From Bacteroidales bacterium UBA3388 (GTDB lineage Bacteria > Bacteroidota > Bacteroidia > Bacteroidales > P3), in contig DEPQ01000029.1 of NCBI GenBank assembly GCA_002358855.1, forward strand, positions 1-7,191: 7,191 nt of DNA, given 5' to 3'. Below are positions 1-6,209 of the stretch, in pieces; within the stretch, counting starts at the first letter, position 1, and each line of letters begins with the position of its first letter. The notes beneath the pieces were generated by a model that worked only from the letters and a program-made list of their open reading frames with translations, was not told where the DNA came from and searched no databases. Made by a program: the position numbers and the translations under genes.

Positions 1-693
1 CCAAGTGGTTTAATCGCAAAAGGCGAATTAAACAACGCTGTTGAATATTGCCACATAGTTACAACAACTACTCACAAAACTCTTCGTGGACCAAGAGGTG
101 GTTTGATTTTAATGGGAAAAGATTTTGAAAACCCAATGGGAAAAACAACTCCAAAAGGAGAAATCAAAATGATGAGTGCAGTTTTAGACTCTGCAGTATT
201 CCCTGGCTGTCAAGGAGGACCACTTGAACACGTTATAGCAGCGAAAGCAGTTGCATTTGGCGAAGCTTTAACAGAAGATTATGCACAATACATCAAACAA
301 GTTAAGAAAAACGCAGCTGCAATGGCAGAAGCATTCGTAAAAAGAGGTTACAAAGTTATCTCTAATGGTACAGATAACCACTTAATGCTTATAGACCTTA
401 GAACAAAATTCCCTGAACTTACAGGAAAAGTTGCAGAAAACACATTAGTTAAAGCAGATATTACAATAAACAAAAATATGGTTCCATTTGATTCACGCTC
501 TCCATTCCAAACATCAGGTATTCGTGTAGGAACTCCTGCAATCACAACAAGAGGATTGAAGGAAAACGAAATGGAAACAATAGTTGAAATGATTGACGCA
601 GTACTTTCAGACGTAAACAACGAAGCTTTGATAGAAGAAACTCGTAAGAAAGTAAACGCAATGATGGAAAACAGACCATTATTCGCTTGGTAG
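1..693 (+). CDS. glyA: Serine hydroxymethyltransferase, C-terminal part (5' end outside window)
   Basis: This PLP-dependent cytosolic enzyme interconverts serine plus tetrahydrofolate with glycine plus 5,10-methylene-tetrahydrofolate, and is the main source of one-carbon units. The reading frame is open from base 1 and ends at TAG 691-693, giving 230 visible residues, roughly the last half of a protein usually near 420-430 residues. The PLP-lysine motif TTTTHKTLRGPRGG is plain, with the Schiff-base lysine encoded at 76-78. FPGCQGGPLEHVIAAKA, SNGTDNHL and SGIRVGTPAITTRG follow in the usual SHMT order. An inserted loop, LMGKDFENPMGK, follows the PLP motif; I associate this with Bacteroidetes SHMTs. 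An in-frame ATG at 103 is internal, because the motifs before it are essential. The gene converges on truB with a 50-base gap and appears intact up to its stop. Confidence 0.97.
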   Translation, partial: PSGLIAKGELNNAVEYCHIVTTTTHKTLRGPRGGLILMGKDFENPMGKTTPKGEIKMMSAVLDSAVFPGCQGGPLEHVIAAKAVAFGEALTEDYAQYIKQVKKNAAAMAEAFVKRGYKVISNGTDNHLMLIDLRTKFPELTGKVAENTLVKADITINKNMVPFDSRSPFQTSGIRVGTPAITTRGLKENEMETIVEMIDAVLSDVNNEALIEETRKKVNAMMENRPLFAW

Positions 694-712
694 AAATCAC
701 AAAATCAATAAT

Positions 713-744
713 AAAAAAGAGAAGTCAAACGGCTTCTCTTTTTT
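713..744. terminator. Bidirectional intrinsic terminator between glyA and truB
   Basis: The arms AAAAAAGAGAAG (713-724) and CTTCTCTTTTTT (733-744) are perfect 12-base complements around an 8-base loop. The A-run on one side and T-run on the other let the hairpin act on either strand. Rightward transcripts from glyA meet the T-run at 739-745; leftward transcripts from truB meet the complement of the A-run at 713-718. Its place between two convergent stop codons, overlapping the truB stop, fits a shared terminator. Confidence 0.85.
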
Positions 745-1433
745 TATTCTTTGTTTTCGTATTCGGAAATAATGTCTTCTATTTTTTTTGCATCGCTTAA
801 TTTGTATTCGCCTATTCTTGTACGGCATAGGGCTGTGAGATAGGCTCCGGAATTAAGGTAAAAACCGAAATCTCTTGCGATACTTCTTATGTAAGTGCCT
901 TTTGAACACACTATTCTAAAATCTACTTCGGGTAAGGCTATGCGAGTGATTTCAAATTCTTTGATTGTGATTTTTCTTGATTTGAGTTCTATTTCTTTAT
1001 TATCTCTTGCAAATTCGTATGCTCTTACTCCATTTACTTTTAGGGCAGAAAACATTGGTGGAATTTGATCTTGTTCGCCTAAGAAAGCCTCTGCTGCTTT
1101 GTAAATAGCCTCTTGTGTTATGTGATCGGTAGGATAGTAGTTGTCAATCTCTTTTTCTTTATCAAAACAAGGGGTTGTTGCCCCTAAATAAAAGGTTCCT
1201 GTGTATTCTTTCTCTTGTGCTTGATATTCTTCAATCTTTTTTGTGAATTTTCCAACGCAAACAATTAGCAAACCTGTTGCTAAGGGGTCTAAGGTGCCAG
1301 CGTGTCCTATTTTTATTTTCTTTGTGTTGAAGTAATGTTTCAGTCTTACCTTAATCTTATTGACTGCTTGAAATGAAGTCCACTCGTATGGTTTGTTTAC
1401 AAGGATTACGCCTCCTTTTTCAAAGTCTATCAT
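744..1433 (-). CDS. truB: tRNA pseudouridine(55) synthase TruB
   Basis: TruB isomerises uridine 55 in the T-loop of elongator tRNAs to pseudouridine and also acts as a tRNA-folding chaperone in the cytosol. The 229-residue product has the family landmarks in order: GGVILVNKPYEWTSF (7-21), HAGTLDPLATGLL (44-56) with the catalytic aspartate at D49, KEYTGTFYLG (75-84) with the conserved tyrosine, QIPPMFSALKVNG (123-135), and CSKGTYIRSIARDFG (176-190). It is short and lacks a clear C-terminal PUA domain, which I take to be normal for Bacteroidetes homologues. The ATG at 1431-1433 is well supported because the conserved N-terminal motif begins only six residues later. It is the last gene of the ftsX operon, three bases after uppP. 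In many relatives queA follows; here the operon stops at the terminator shared with glyA. Confidence 0.96.
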   Translation of the reverse strand: MIDFEKGGVILVNKPYEWTSFQAVNKIKVRLKHYFNTKKIKIGHAGTLDPLATGLLIVCVGKFTKKIEEYQAQEKEYTGTFYLGATTPCFDKEKEIDNYYPTDHITQEAIYKAAEAFLGEQDQIPPMFSALKVNGVRAYEFARDNKEIELKSRKITIKEFEITRIALPEVDFRIVCSKGTYIRSIARDFGFYLNSGAYLTALCRTRIGEYKLSDAKKIEDIISEYENKE

Positions 1434-1436
1434 TTC

Positions 1437-2231
1437 TTAGGCAACTGAAAGATTTACTCCACAAAGCATTAAAACTATGATAAGAGCACCTACGATAATT
1501 CTATAATAGCCAAAGGCTTTGAATCCGTGCTTTGTAAGAAAACTAATAAAGAATTTAATTGCTAATATTGCAACAATAAACGCTACAACGTTACCAACAA
1601 TCAGTGCAGTAATGTTATCTGTTATCATTTGCACACCTCCTGGTTCTAATATTGCTTGTAAGAGTTTGTATCCTGAGGCTGCAAGCATTGTAGGTACGGC
1701 TAAGAAGAAAGAAAACTCAGCTGCGGTTTCTCTTGAAAGCTTTTGACTCATACCTCCAACGATTGTCGCCATAGAACGGCTCACTCCCGGAATCATTGCA
1801 ATACATTGCACCAAGCCAATAAAGAAACTCTTTTTGTATGTAATGGTTTGGTCCTCTGCTGGCTTGTTAAACCATTTATCAACAAAGAGCATAAACACTC
1901 CTCCTATGATTAACATAATGGAAACTACCCAAACGTTTTCCAAAACAGAGTCTATTAAGTCTCCTGCTAAGAAACCTATTATTGCAGCAGGAAGAAAAGC
2001 CACTAAGAGTTTCCAATAGAAATTCATTGTTTGGAAAAATCTCTTCCAATAAATAACTAAGACCGATAAAATTGCACCAAACTGAATGCAAATAGTGAAT
2101 AGTTTTACAAAATCGGTGCTTTCCATTCCTAAAACACCTTGTGTGATAATCATGTGCCCGGTTGAAGAAACAGGAAGAAACTCTGTAAGACCTTCAACTA
2201 TTGCTATAATGATTGCTTCAAAGATTTCCAT
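1437..2231 (-). CDS. uppP: Undecaprenyl-diphosphate phosphatase (UppP/BacA)
   Basis: This integral membrane enzyme dephosphorylates undecaprenyl pyrophosphate to undecaprenyl phosphate, the lipid carrier for peptidoglycan, O-antigen and teichoic-type polymers. Raised levels are known to give bacitracin resistance. The 264-residue, strongly hydrophobic product carries both signature regions: EGLTEFLPVSSTGHM (13-27), containing the acidic pair E13/E17, a serine and H26, and PGVSRSM (148-154) with the conserved arginine R152. Several membrane helices are evident, for example 47-60, 77-93, 101-117 and 206-230, ending in a hydrophobic hairpin (242-258). The length matches the family. The start ATG (2229-2231) sits directly before the first helix. 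It lies seven bases from the DUF3098 gene and three from truB, so cotranscription is very likely. No family residue appears to be missing. Confidence 0.97.
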   Translation of the reverse strand: MEIFEAIIIAIVEGLTEFLPVSSTGHMIITQGVLGMESTDFVKLFTICIQFGAILSVLVIYWKRFFQTMNFYWKLLVAFLPAAIIGFLAGDLIDSVLENVWVVSIMLIIGGVFMLFVDKWFNKPAEDQTITYKKSFFIGLVQCIAMIPGVSRSMATIVGGMSQKLSRETAAEFSFFLAVPTMLAASGYKLLQAILEPGGVQMITDNITALIVGNVVAFIVAILAIKFFISFLTKHGFKAFGYYRIIVGALIIVLMLCGVNLSVA

Positions 2232-2238
2232 TTCCTAA

Positions 2239-2478
2239 TTATTTGGATTTTTTCATTATAGCATACACCTCTATTACCAAACCTCCAACAATTAAAATAG
2301 GGGCAATCACTAAACGTCTTGTGTTAAAAAGAGCGTAGTTGAATTCATCAGGATTTTCGCTTCCTCCGCCTGAAAGAAGAATGTATCCTAAGATTAAAAC
2401 CACTACTCCTATAATCATCCAAATGTAGTTTTGCTTTCCGAAGGCAAAACCTTGTTTTTCTTCTGTATTATCTTTCAT
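2239..2478 (-). CDS. Small two-helix membrane protein, DUF3098 family
   Basis: This is a 79-residue protein of unknown function. Visible features are a polar N-terminus (MKDNTEEKQG), a short FAFGKQNY segment, a first membrane helix (about 19-36, MIIGVVVLILGYILLSGG), a polar connector containing NPDEFNYALFNTRR, and a second helix (about 56-73) ending in KKSK. This pattern matches DUF3098, a family I know from Bacteroidetes, where it commonly sits between ftsX and uppP exactly as here. The gene is 11 bases downstream of ftsX and 7 bases upstream of uppP, so it is almost certainly part of the same transcript. A role alongside FtsX or UppP in envelope assembly is inference from position only; nothing in the sequence suggests catalysis. 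The positive-inside pattern suggests both termini are cytoplasmic. Confidence 0.88.
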   Translation of the reverse strand: MKDNTEEKQGFAFGKQNYIWMIIGVVVLILGYILLSGGGSENPDEFNYALFNTRRLVIAPILIVGGLVIEVYAIMKKSK

Positions 2479-2489
2479 TTCTTATATTG

Positions 2490-3368
2490 TTATCTGTAAA
2501 GTTTACTGCTTTTTAAGTTCATGTTTTTTCTAATTGAACGTCCTGTGAAAATAAGAGTTAGGAGCGTTCCAAGAATTATAATACTTATTCCAATTATCGC
2601 ATAGATTTTTATATGCTCCATAAGGTTTAATCCTCCTATGCTTGAATATGCCCAAAAAAGAACGCCTGCCAAAAACACATCTGCAACAATGCTACCAAAC
2701 AATCCAAGCATAAATCCCTTAGCAATAAAAGGACGTCTAATGAAACTTGGCTTTGCTCCAATCAACTCCATAGAGCGTATTTGCAAACGTTTGTTGCTGA
2801 TAGAAAGTCTAATAGTGTGATTGATAAGAGTAATAGCGATGAATAGCAAACAAAGGAATAGCACAAATATAAAAGCACTTATGTTATAGATAATGTTGTT
2901 TATGTCGGTGATTAAGTCATGTCGATAATCTACAACATCAACTATATCTTTAGATTCAACACTTAAAATAAATTGTCTTATTTGTGTGATATTCAATGAC
3001 TGTGCTTTTAGGTTTACCTCAATAGATGCTTGATAAGGATTAACGCTATCCAAAACCATAAGGTGATTATCTCCCATTATCTTATTCATCATTTGAGCAG
3101 CCTCTTCGGGTGAAATATATTTAGTGGACTTTACCTTAGGGTTAAGTTGAATTTCTTTCTCCAAAGCCAAGGCATCTTCGCTTGAAGTGCCAGAATTAAG
3201 ATATACCGTAAAAGAAACTTGCTCTTTTATCTCATTTGACACATTGTAAGCATGATAAATGAAAAGGAAAATAAAGCCGAGAAGAAACATTACCAAGGAA
3301 ATGCTAAGCGTTGTAGAGAAACTTGCACTCCAAAGCCCGTGTGATTTGTTGCTATGATTGTTTTTCAT
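2490..3368 (-). CDS. ftsX: Cell division protein FtsX (permease-like)
   Basis: FtsX is the membrane partner of the ATPase FtsE. The FtsEX complex sits at the septum and, in studied bacteria, activates peptidoglycan hydrolases or their regulators. The 292-residue protein has the expected layout: a short cytoplasmic tail, helix 1 (about 17-40), an extracytoplasmic domain (about 41-160) including KYISPEEAAQMM (83-94), and then three helices (about 161-185, 217-241, 255-276). The conserved cytoplasmic motif MELIGAK (200-206) precedes helix 3. I place the start at ATG 3366-3368. A longer frame begins at TTG 3420-3422, but that codon falls on the probable -33 promoter element, and the 18 extra residues have no FtsX character. 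It is the first gene of the operon with DUF3098, uppP and truB. ftsE is not adjacent, as is common in this phylum. Confidence 0.94.
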   Translation of the reverse strand: MKNNHSNKSHGLWSASFSTTLSISLVMFLLGFIFLFIYHAYNVSNEIKEQVSFTVYLNSGTSSEDALALEKEIQLNPKVKSTKYISPEEAAQMMNKIMGDNHLMVLDSVNPYQASIEVNLKAQSLNITQIRQFILSVESKDIVDVVDYRHDLITDINNIIYNISAFIFVLFLCLLFIAITLINHTIRLSISNKRLQIRSMELIGAKPSFIRRPFIAKGFMLGLFGSIVADVFLAGVLFWAYSSIGGLNLMEHIKIYAIIGISIIILGTLLTLIFTGRSIRKNMNLKSSKLYR

Positions 3369-3392
3369 TATTTTTTTCTTTATATTTTCCTG

Positions 3393-3422
3393 CAAAAATA
3401 CGCTTTTTTTGAAAAAACTCAA
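3393..3422 (-). promoter_or_regulatory. Probable promoter of the ftsX-DUF3098-uppP-truB operon
   Basis: Read on the minus strand, TTG (3422-3420) is followed after 19 bases by TATTTTTG (3400-3393). This matches the Bacteroidetes -33/-7 pattern (TTG, then TAnnTTTG). Transcription would start about 3386-3388, giving a leader of roughly 20 bases before the ATG at 3368. AGGAA lies in the leader but about 17 bases from the start, too far for a good Shine-Dalgarno. The match is by eye; no start site is mapped. Confidence 0.75.
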
Positions 3423-3450
3423 TGGAAATCCTCATTTTTGTTTACTTTTG
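3422..3450 (+). promoter_or_regulatory. Probable promoter of the aspartokinase gene
   Basis: TACTTTTG at 3443-3450 is an exact TAnnTTTG -7 element, about 28 bases before the ATG at 3478. The -33 position is poor: the best-spaced triplet is ATG (3422-3424, 18-base spacer), and the only strong TTTG (3408-3411) is 31 bases away, which is too far. This suggests a weak or activator-assisted promoter. Its -33 region overlaps that of the divergent ftsX promoter. Confidence 0.6.
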
Positions 3451-3477
3451 TTGTTTGAAACCATAAATATAATTCTT

Positions 3478-4758
3478 ATGAGAGAGATTTTTGTAGAAAA
3501 ATTCGGTGGAGCATCGGTCAATAGTGCCACATCAATAAAGAATGTCATATCAATATTGCAATTAGACGAAAAAGCAAGAGTAGTAGTCGTTTCTGCAATG
3601 GGCAAAACCACCAATTCCTTAGAAAAAATTGTAGATTTATGGTACAGATTCACACGCTTCAATCAAGAAGAATTTGACTTTATAAAAGCATATCATATCT
3701 CCATAGTAAAAGAATTGTTTGAAAACACATCGGCTCTTGATATAGCACTTTCTATGGTAGAAGAAATTTTCTCAGACCTAAAACAAAACCTACTAAGTCT
3801 TAATCCTAAGGACTACGACTTTCTTTATGATAGCATAGTTTCCTACGGCGAGAAAATATCTACTGCAATTCTTTCGCTATATATGACAAGTCTTGACATA
3901 AATCACCGACTTATCCCGGCACAAGAAGTAATAAAAACCGATAACTCTTATCGTGGAGCACAAGTAGATTGGAAAAAAACAGAAAAAGAAGTAAAAGAAA
4001 AACTCAATAACCTATTTCTTGAAACAGATTTAGTGCTTACGCAAGGATTTATAGGCTCTACACGCGAGGGATACACAACAACGCTCGGTAGAGAAGGCTC
4101 TGACTATTCTGCTGCCATATTTGCATATTGTTTTGAGGCAAAATCCTTAACGATTTGGAAAGATGTAGATGGTTTAATGTCGGCAGACCCAAAGAGAATG
4201 CCAGATGCAAAGAAATTAGAGCAAGTTCCATATCGTGAAGCCATAGAATTGTCTTACTATGGAGCCTCAGTAATTCACCCAAAGACAATAAAACCACTTG
4301 AAAACAAAGCAATACCACTTTATGTAAAGAGTTTTCTAAACCCAGAGAAAGAAGGAACGGTGATAACGCACGCCGAAGAAGTCAAACCCTTAGTGCCAAA
4401 CTATATTTTCAAAGACAAACAAACCTTGCTTTCAGTTTCGGCAAAGGATTTCTCCTTTATAGTAGAAGAAAACGTAGCAAATATTTTCTCGGAGTTGTCT
4501 TCCTTTGGCGTAAAGGTGAATTTGATTCAAAATTCCGCACTAACCTTTTCCGTATGCTTTGACCAAAACGATTACATCTTGCCAAGACTAATAGAAGCCT
4601 TGCAACAAGACTATAATGTCAAATACAATAACGACCTACAACTGATAACAATCCGACATTACACACAAGAAACAATAGAAAACCTAAACAAAAAAGGCAG
4701 AATCCTTATTGAACAAAAAAATAGAGTAACCTTGCAGTGTTTGATTGAAGAAAACTAA
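3478..4758 (+). CDS. lysC: Aspartate kinase, monofunctional with C-terminal ACT region
   Basis: This enzyme phosphorylates aspartate to 4-phospho-aspartate, the committed step toward lysine, diaminopimelate, threonine and methionine. The 426-residue protein opens with the kinase signature KFGGASV (8-14), followed by SYGEKIS (122-128) with the conserved glutamate E125, TLGREGSDYSAA (202-213), KDVDGLMSADP (228-238) and SYYGASVIHPKT (259-270). Residues from about 311 form a regulatory ACT-type region, including GVKVNLIQNSALTFSV (344-359), so allosteric inhibition by an end product is expected; the effector cannot be read from the sequence. There is no homoserine dehydrogenase domain, so this is not the fused ThrA type. 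The start is ATG 3478. The frame is open back to 3358, but those 40 codons are low-complexity translation of the promoter region. It stands alone on its strand; no convincing terminator follows. Confidence 0.93.
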   Translation: MREIFVEKFGGASVNSATSIKNVISILQLDEKARVVVVSAMGKTTNSLEKIVDLWYRFTRFNQEEFDFIKAYHISIVKELFENTSALDIALSMVEEIFSDLKQNLLSLNPKDYDFLYDSIVSYGEKISTAILSLYMTSLDINHRLIPAQEVIKTDNSYRGAQVDWKKTEKEVKEKLNNLFLETDLVLTQGFIGSTREGYTTTLGREGSDYSAAIFAYCFEAKSLTIWKDVDGLMSADPKRMPDAKKLEQVPYREAIELSYYGASVIHPKTIKPLENKAIPLYVKSFLNPEKEGTVITHAEEVKPLVPNYIFKDKQTLLSVSAKDFSFIVEENVANIFSELSSFGVKVNLIQNSALTFSVCFDQNDYILPRLIEALQQDYNVKYNNDLQLITIRHYTQETIENLNKKGRILIEQKNRVTLQCLIEEN

Positions 4759-4764
4759 TCACTC

Positions 4765-4804
4765 TGCGTTAAAAAATTGCCAATATTGGCAAAAATTTAA
4801 TGTA
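4765..4804 (+). repeat. Upstream copy of 40-base direct repeat with central palindrome (putative operator 1)
   Basis: This copy matches 4838-4877 at 39 of 40 bases (G4768 here, A4841 there). Its core, 4777-4792, is the perfect 16-base palindrome TTGCCAATATTGGCAA, the form expected for a homodimeric DNA-binding protein. It lies seven bases after the aspartokinase stop and, judged from the promoter at 4811-4839, is centred about 60 bases before the likely transcription start. Read leftward, the palindrome is followed by six T's, so it could also resemble a minus-strand terminator, though no minus-strand gene feeds into it. Confidence 0.9.
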
Positions 4805-4810
4805 GAAAAC

Positions 4811-4839
4811 TTGTAAAAAGCAAAATATTACTATTTTTG
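4811..4839 (+). promoter_or_regulatory. Promoter of the AAA/DUF4143 ATPase gene
   Basis: TTG (4811-4813) and TATTTTTG (4832-4839) are separated by 18 bases and fit the Bacteroidetes -33/-7 pattern well. The predicted start is about 4845-4847, which puts almost all of the downstream repeat, including its whole palindrome, inside a leader of about 35 bases. The promoter occupies the unique spacer between the two palindromic repeats, so a protein bound at either or both would lie beside or across it. Confidence 0.78.
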
Positions 4840-4877
4840 CATTAAAAAATTGCCAATATTGGCAAAAATTTAATGTA
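4838..4877 (+). repeat. Downstream copy of 40-base direct repeat with central palindrome (putative operator 2)
   Basis: This copy is shifted by exactly 73 bases from the one at 4765. The palindrome TTGCCAATATTGGCAA occupies 4850-4865, just after the predicted transcription start and 15 bases before the ATPase ATG. As DNA it is a classic place for a repressor operator. As RNA it could fold into a six-pair hairpin with an AUAU loop near the 5' end of the messenger. The repeat begins on the last two bases of the -7 element and ends three bases before the start codon, so it covers nearly the whole leader. Confidence 0.9.
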
Positions 4878-4880
4878 AAG

Positions 4881-6134
4881 ATGGAGATAAAAAGAGATAA
4901 ATATCTACAACAATTAATAGAAAGTCGTCAAAATGGCTTTATAAAGGTTGTAACAGGAATAAGAAGATGTGGTAAATCTTACCTTTTAAATGTTTTATTC
5001 TATAAATATTTATTAGCAAATGGCATTTCGGAAGATCATATTATAAGAATTGATTTAGAAGATCGTTTGAATAAGGATTTGAGAAATCCGGATACAATGC
5101 TACATTACGTTCATAATAGAATAAAAGAAAAAGATTTGTATTATATTATCATAGATGAGGTTCAATTGATGGACGAATTTGTTGATGTATTAAATAGTTT
5201 TCGTCATATAGAAAATGCAGATACATACGTCACAGGAAGTAATTCTCATTTTCTTTCATCAGATATTCCAACAGAATTTAGAGGTAGAGGAGAAACTATT
5301 CATATAAATCCACTTTCTTTTTCGGAATTTTATTCAGTAAAAGGAGGGGACAAACAAGAAGCTTGGAGGGAATATTACACTTATGGGGGATTGCCTCTTA
5401 TTTTGTCTTTTGATAACGAGGAAAAGAAGATAAATTATTTAAAAAACCTATTTGAGACAGTTTATTTAGCAGATATTATTGAAAGACATAAAGTAAAAAA
5501 TGAAAATGAGATGAGAGAACTAATGCTAATCATAGCATCATCAATAGGAAGTCCTTGTAATCCTACGAAATTGTCTAATACTTTCAAAAGTGTTAAAAAT
5601 GTAAATATAGGAAGTCAAACAATTTCCAACTATCTCTCTTATTTGTTAGACTCTTTTCTTTTAAATAAAGCTATACGATACGATATAAAGGGTAAAAAAT
5701 ACATCAATACACTTGCAAAGTATTATTTTGCAGATATAGGATTAAGAAATGCTATTTTAGATATGCGTCAGCAGGAAGAAACTCACATAATGGAAAACAT
5801 TATTTACAATGAATTGATTGTGCGAGGTTATAGAGTTGATGTTGGAATGGTAGAGATAAAGACACTTGATAAAGAAGGAAAGTGGCTTCGTTCTCAACTT
5901 GAAGTGGATTTTATTGCTTCTTTAGGTAGTAAAAAATATTATATACAATCGGCTTTTTCAATTCCTGATAGAGAAAAAGAAATTCAAGAATCACGTTCAT
6001 TGATAAATATCAATGATTCATTTAAAAAAATAATTATTGTAAAAGATTACATTATGCCTCGCCGAAATGAAGAAGGAATATTGACCATTGGATTGTTTGA
6101 TTTTTTACTTAAAGAAAATAGTTTGGAGATGTAA
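4881..6134 (+). CDS. ATP-binding protein, AAA_14 ATPase with C-terminal DUF4143
   Basis: This is a 417-residue predicted cytosolic ATPase of a widespread but functionally uncharacterised family. Visible in order: Walker A GIRRCGKS (26-33); Walker B YYIIIDEVQ (87-95); a sensor-like TGSNS (118-122); TEFRGRGE (131-138), with candidate arginine-finger residues; and NPLSFSEFY (143-151). A helical, winged-helix-like stretch follows (about 205-265), then the DUF4143 region to the end. DUF4143 is, to my knowledge, related to PD-(D/E)XK nuclease folds. Here EVDF (341-344) gives the acidic residue, but the usual (E/Q)xK strand reads YIQSA (354-358) with no lysine, so nuclease activity is doubtful. The start is ATG 4881, after the repeat-bearing leader. 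No antitoxin-like or cas-like partner adjoins it, so it appears to be an orphan. Sampled parts (5101-5160, 5461-5520) are only about 22-23% GC against 37-38% in lysC samples, though 5341-5400 is higher. Possible roles include regulation, DNA transactions or defence; none is shown. Confidence 0.92.
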   Translation: MEIKRDKYLQQLIESRQNGFIKVVTGIRRCGKSYLLNVLFYKYLLANGISEDHIIRIDLEDRLNKDLRNPDTMLHYVHNRIKEKDLYYIIIDEVQLMDEFVDVLNSFRHIENADTYVTGSNSHFLSSDIPTEFRGRGETIHINPLSFSEFYSVKGGDKQEAWREYYTYGGLPLILSFDNEEKKINYLKNLFETVYLADIIERHKVKNENEMRELMLIIASSIGSPCNPTKLSNTFKSVKNVNIGSQTISNYLSYLLDSFLLNKAIRYDIKGKKYINTLAKYYFADIGLRNAILDMRQQEETHIMENIIYNELIVRGYRVDVGMVEIKTLDKEGKWLRSQLEVDFIASLGSKKYYIQSAFSIPDREKEIQESRSLININDSFKKIIIVKDYIMPRRNEEGILTIGLFDFLLKENSLEM

Positions 6135-6139
6135 ATTGC

Positions 6140-6186
6140 AAAAACGCTCGTTTGTCAAAATAAAACAAAGACTCACGAGCGTTTTT
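6140..6186. terminator. Bidirectional terminator hairpin between the ATPase and lipoprotein genes
   Basis: AAAAACGCTCGT (6140-6151) and ACGAGCGTTTTT (6175-6186) are perfect 12-base complements separated by 23 bases. The right arm runs into T6187, and the left arm supplies a T-run for the opposite strand. It begins six bases after the ATPase stop and lies 24 bases from the stop of the convergent lipoprotein gene, so it probably ends both transcripts. The loop is long and contains a possible inner pairing of TTTGT with ACAAA. Confidence 0.82.
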
Positions 6187-6209
6187 TCACTTTGTTTAGA
6201 GAATCTTTG

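Noticed and set aside
1519..2091. Several open frames overlapping uppP on both strands
   Set aside because: They are shadows of an unambiguous uppP gene and show no recognisable protein features of their own.
3369..3422. N-terminal extension of FtsX from the TTG at 3420-3422
   Set aside because: The TTG coincides with a -33 element, the -7 element lies inside the extension, and the added residues are unlike FtsX N-termini. ATG 3368 leaves a normal protein.
3358..3477. Forty-residue N-terminal extension of the aspartokinase
   Set aside because: The extra segment is low-complexity translation of the AT-rich spacer, contains the -7 element, and precedes the canonical kinase start MREIFVEKFGG.
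4058..4318. Minus-strand 86-codon frame inside the aspartokinase gene
   Set aside because: It lies opposite the conserved kinase core, has no promoter pattern, and no recognisable motif.
4777..4792. Palindrome as rho-independent terminator of the aspartokinase gene
   Set aside because: On the plus strand the hairpin is followed by AAATTTAA and no T-run. The T-run lies on the minus strand, where no gene leads into it.
4765..4877. Repeat-spacer-repeat resembling a minimal CRISPR array (36-40 base repeats, about 33-37 base spacer)
   Set aside because: There are only two copies, the spacer is itself a good promoter for the gene that follows, the repeat core is a full palindrome, and no cas gene is present.
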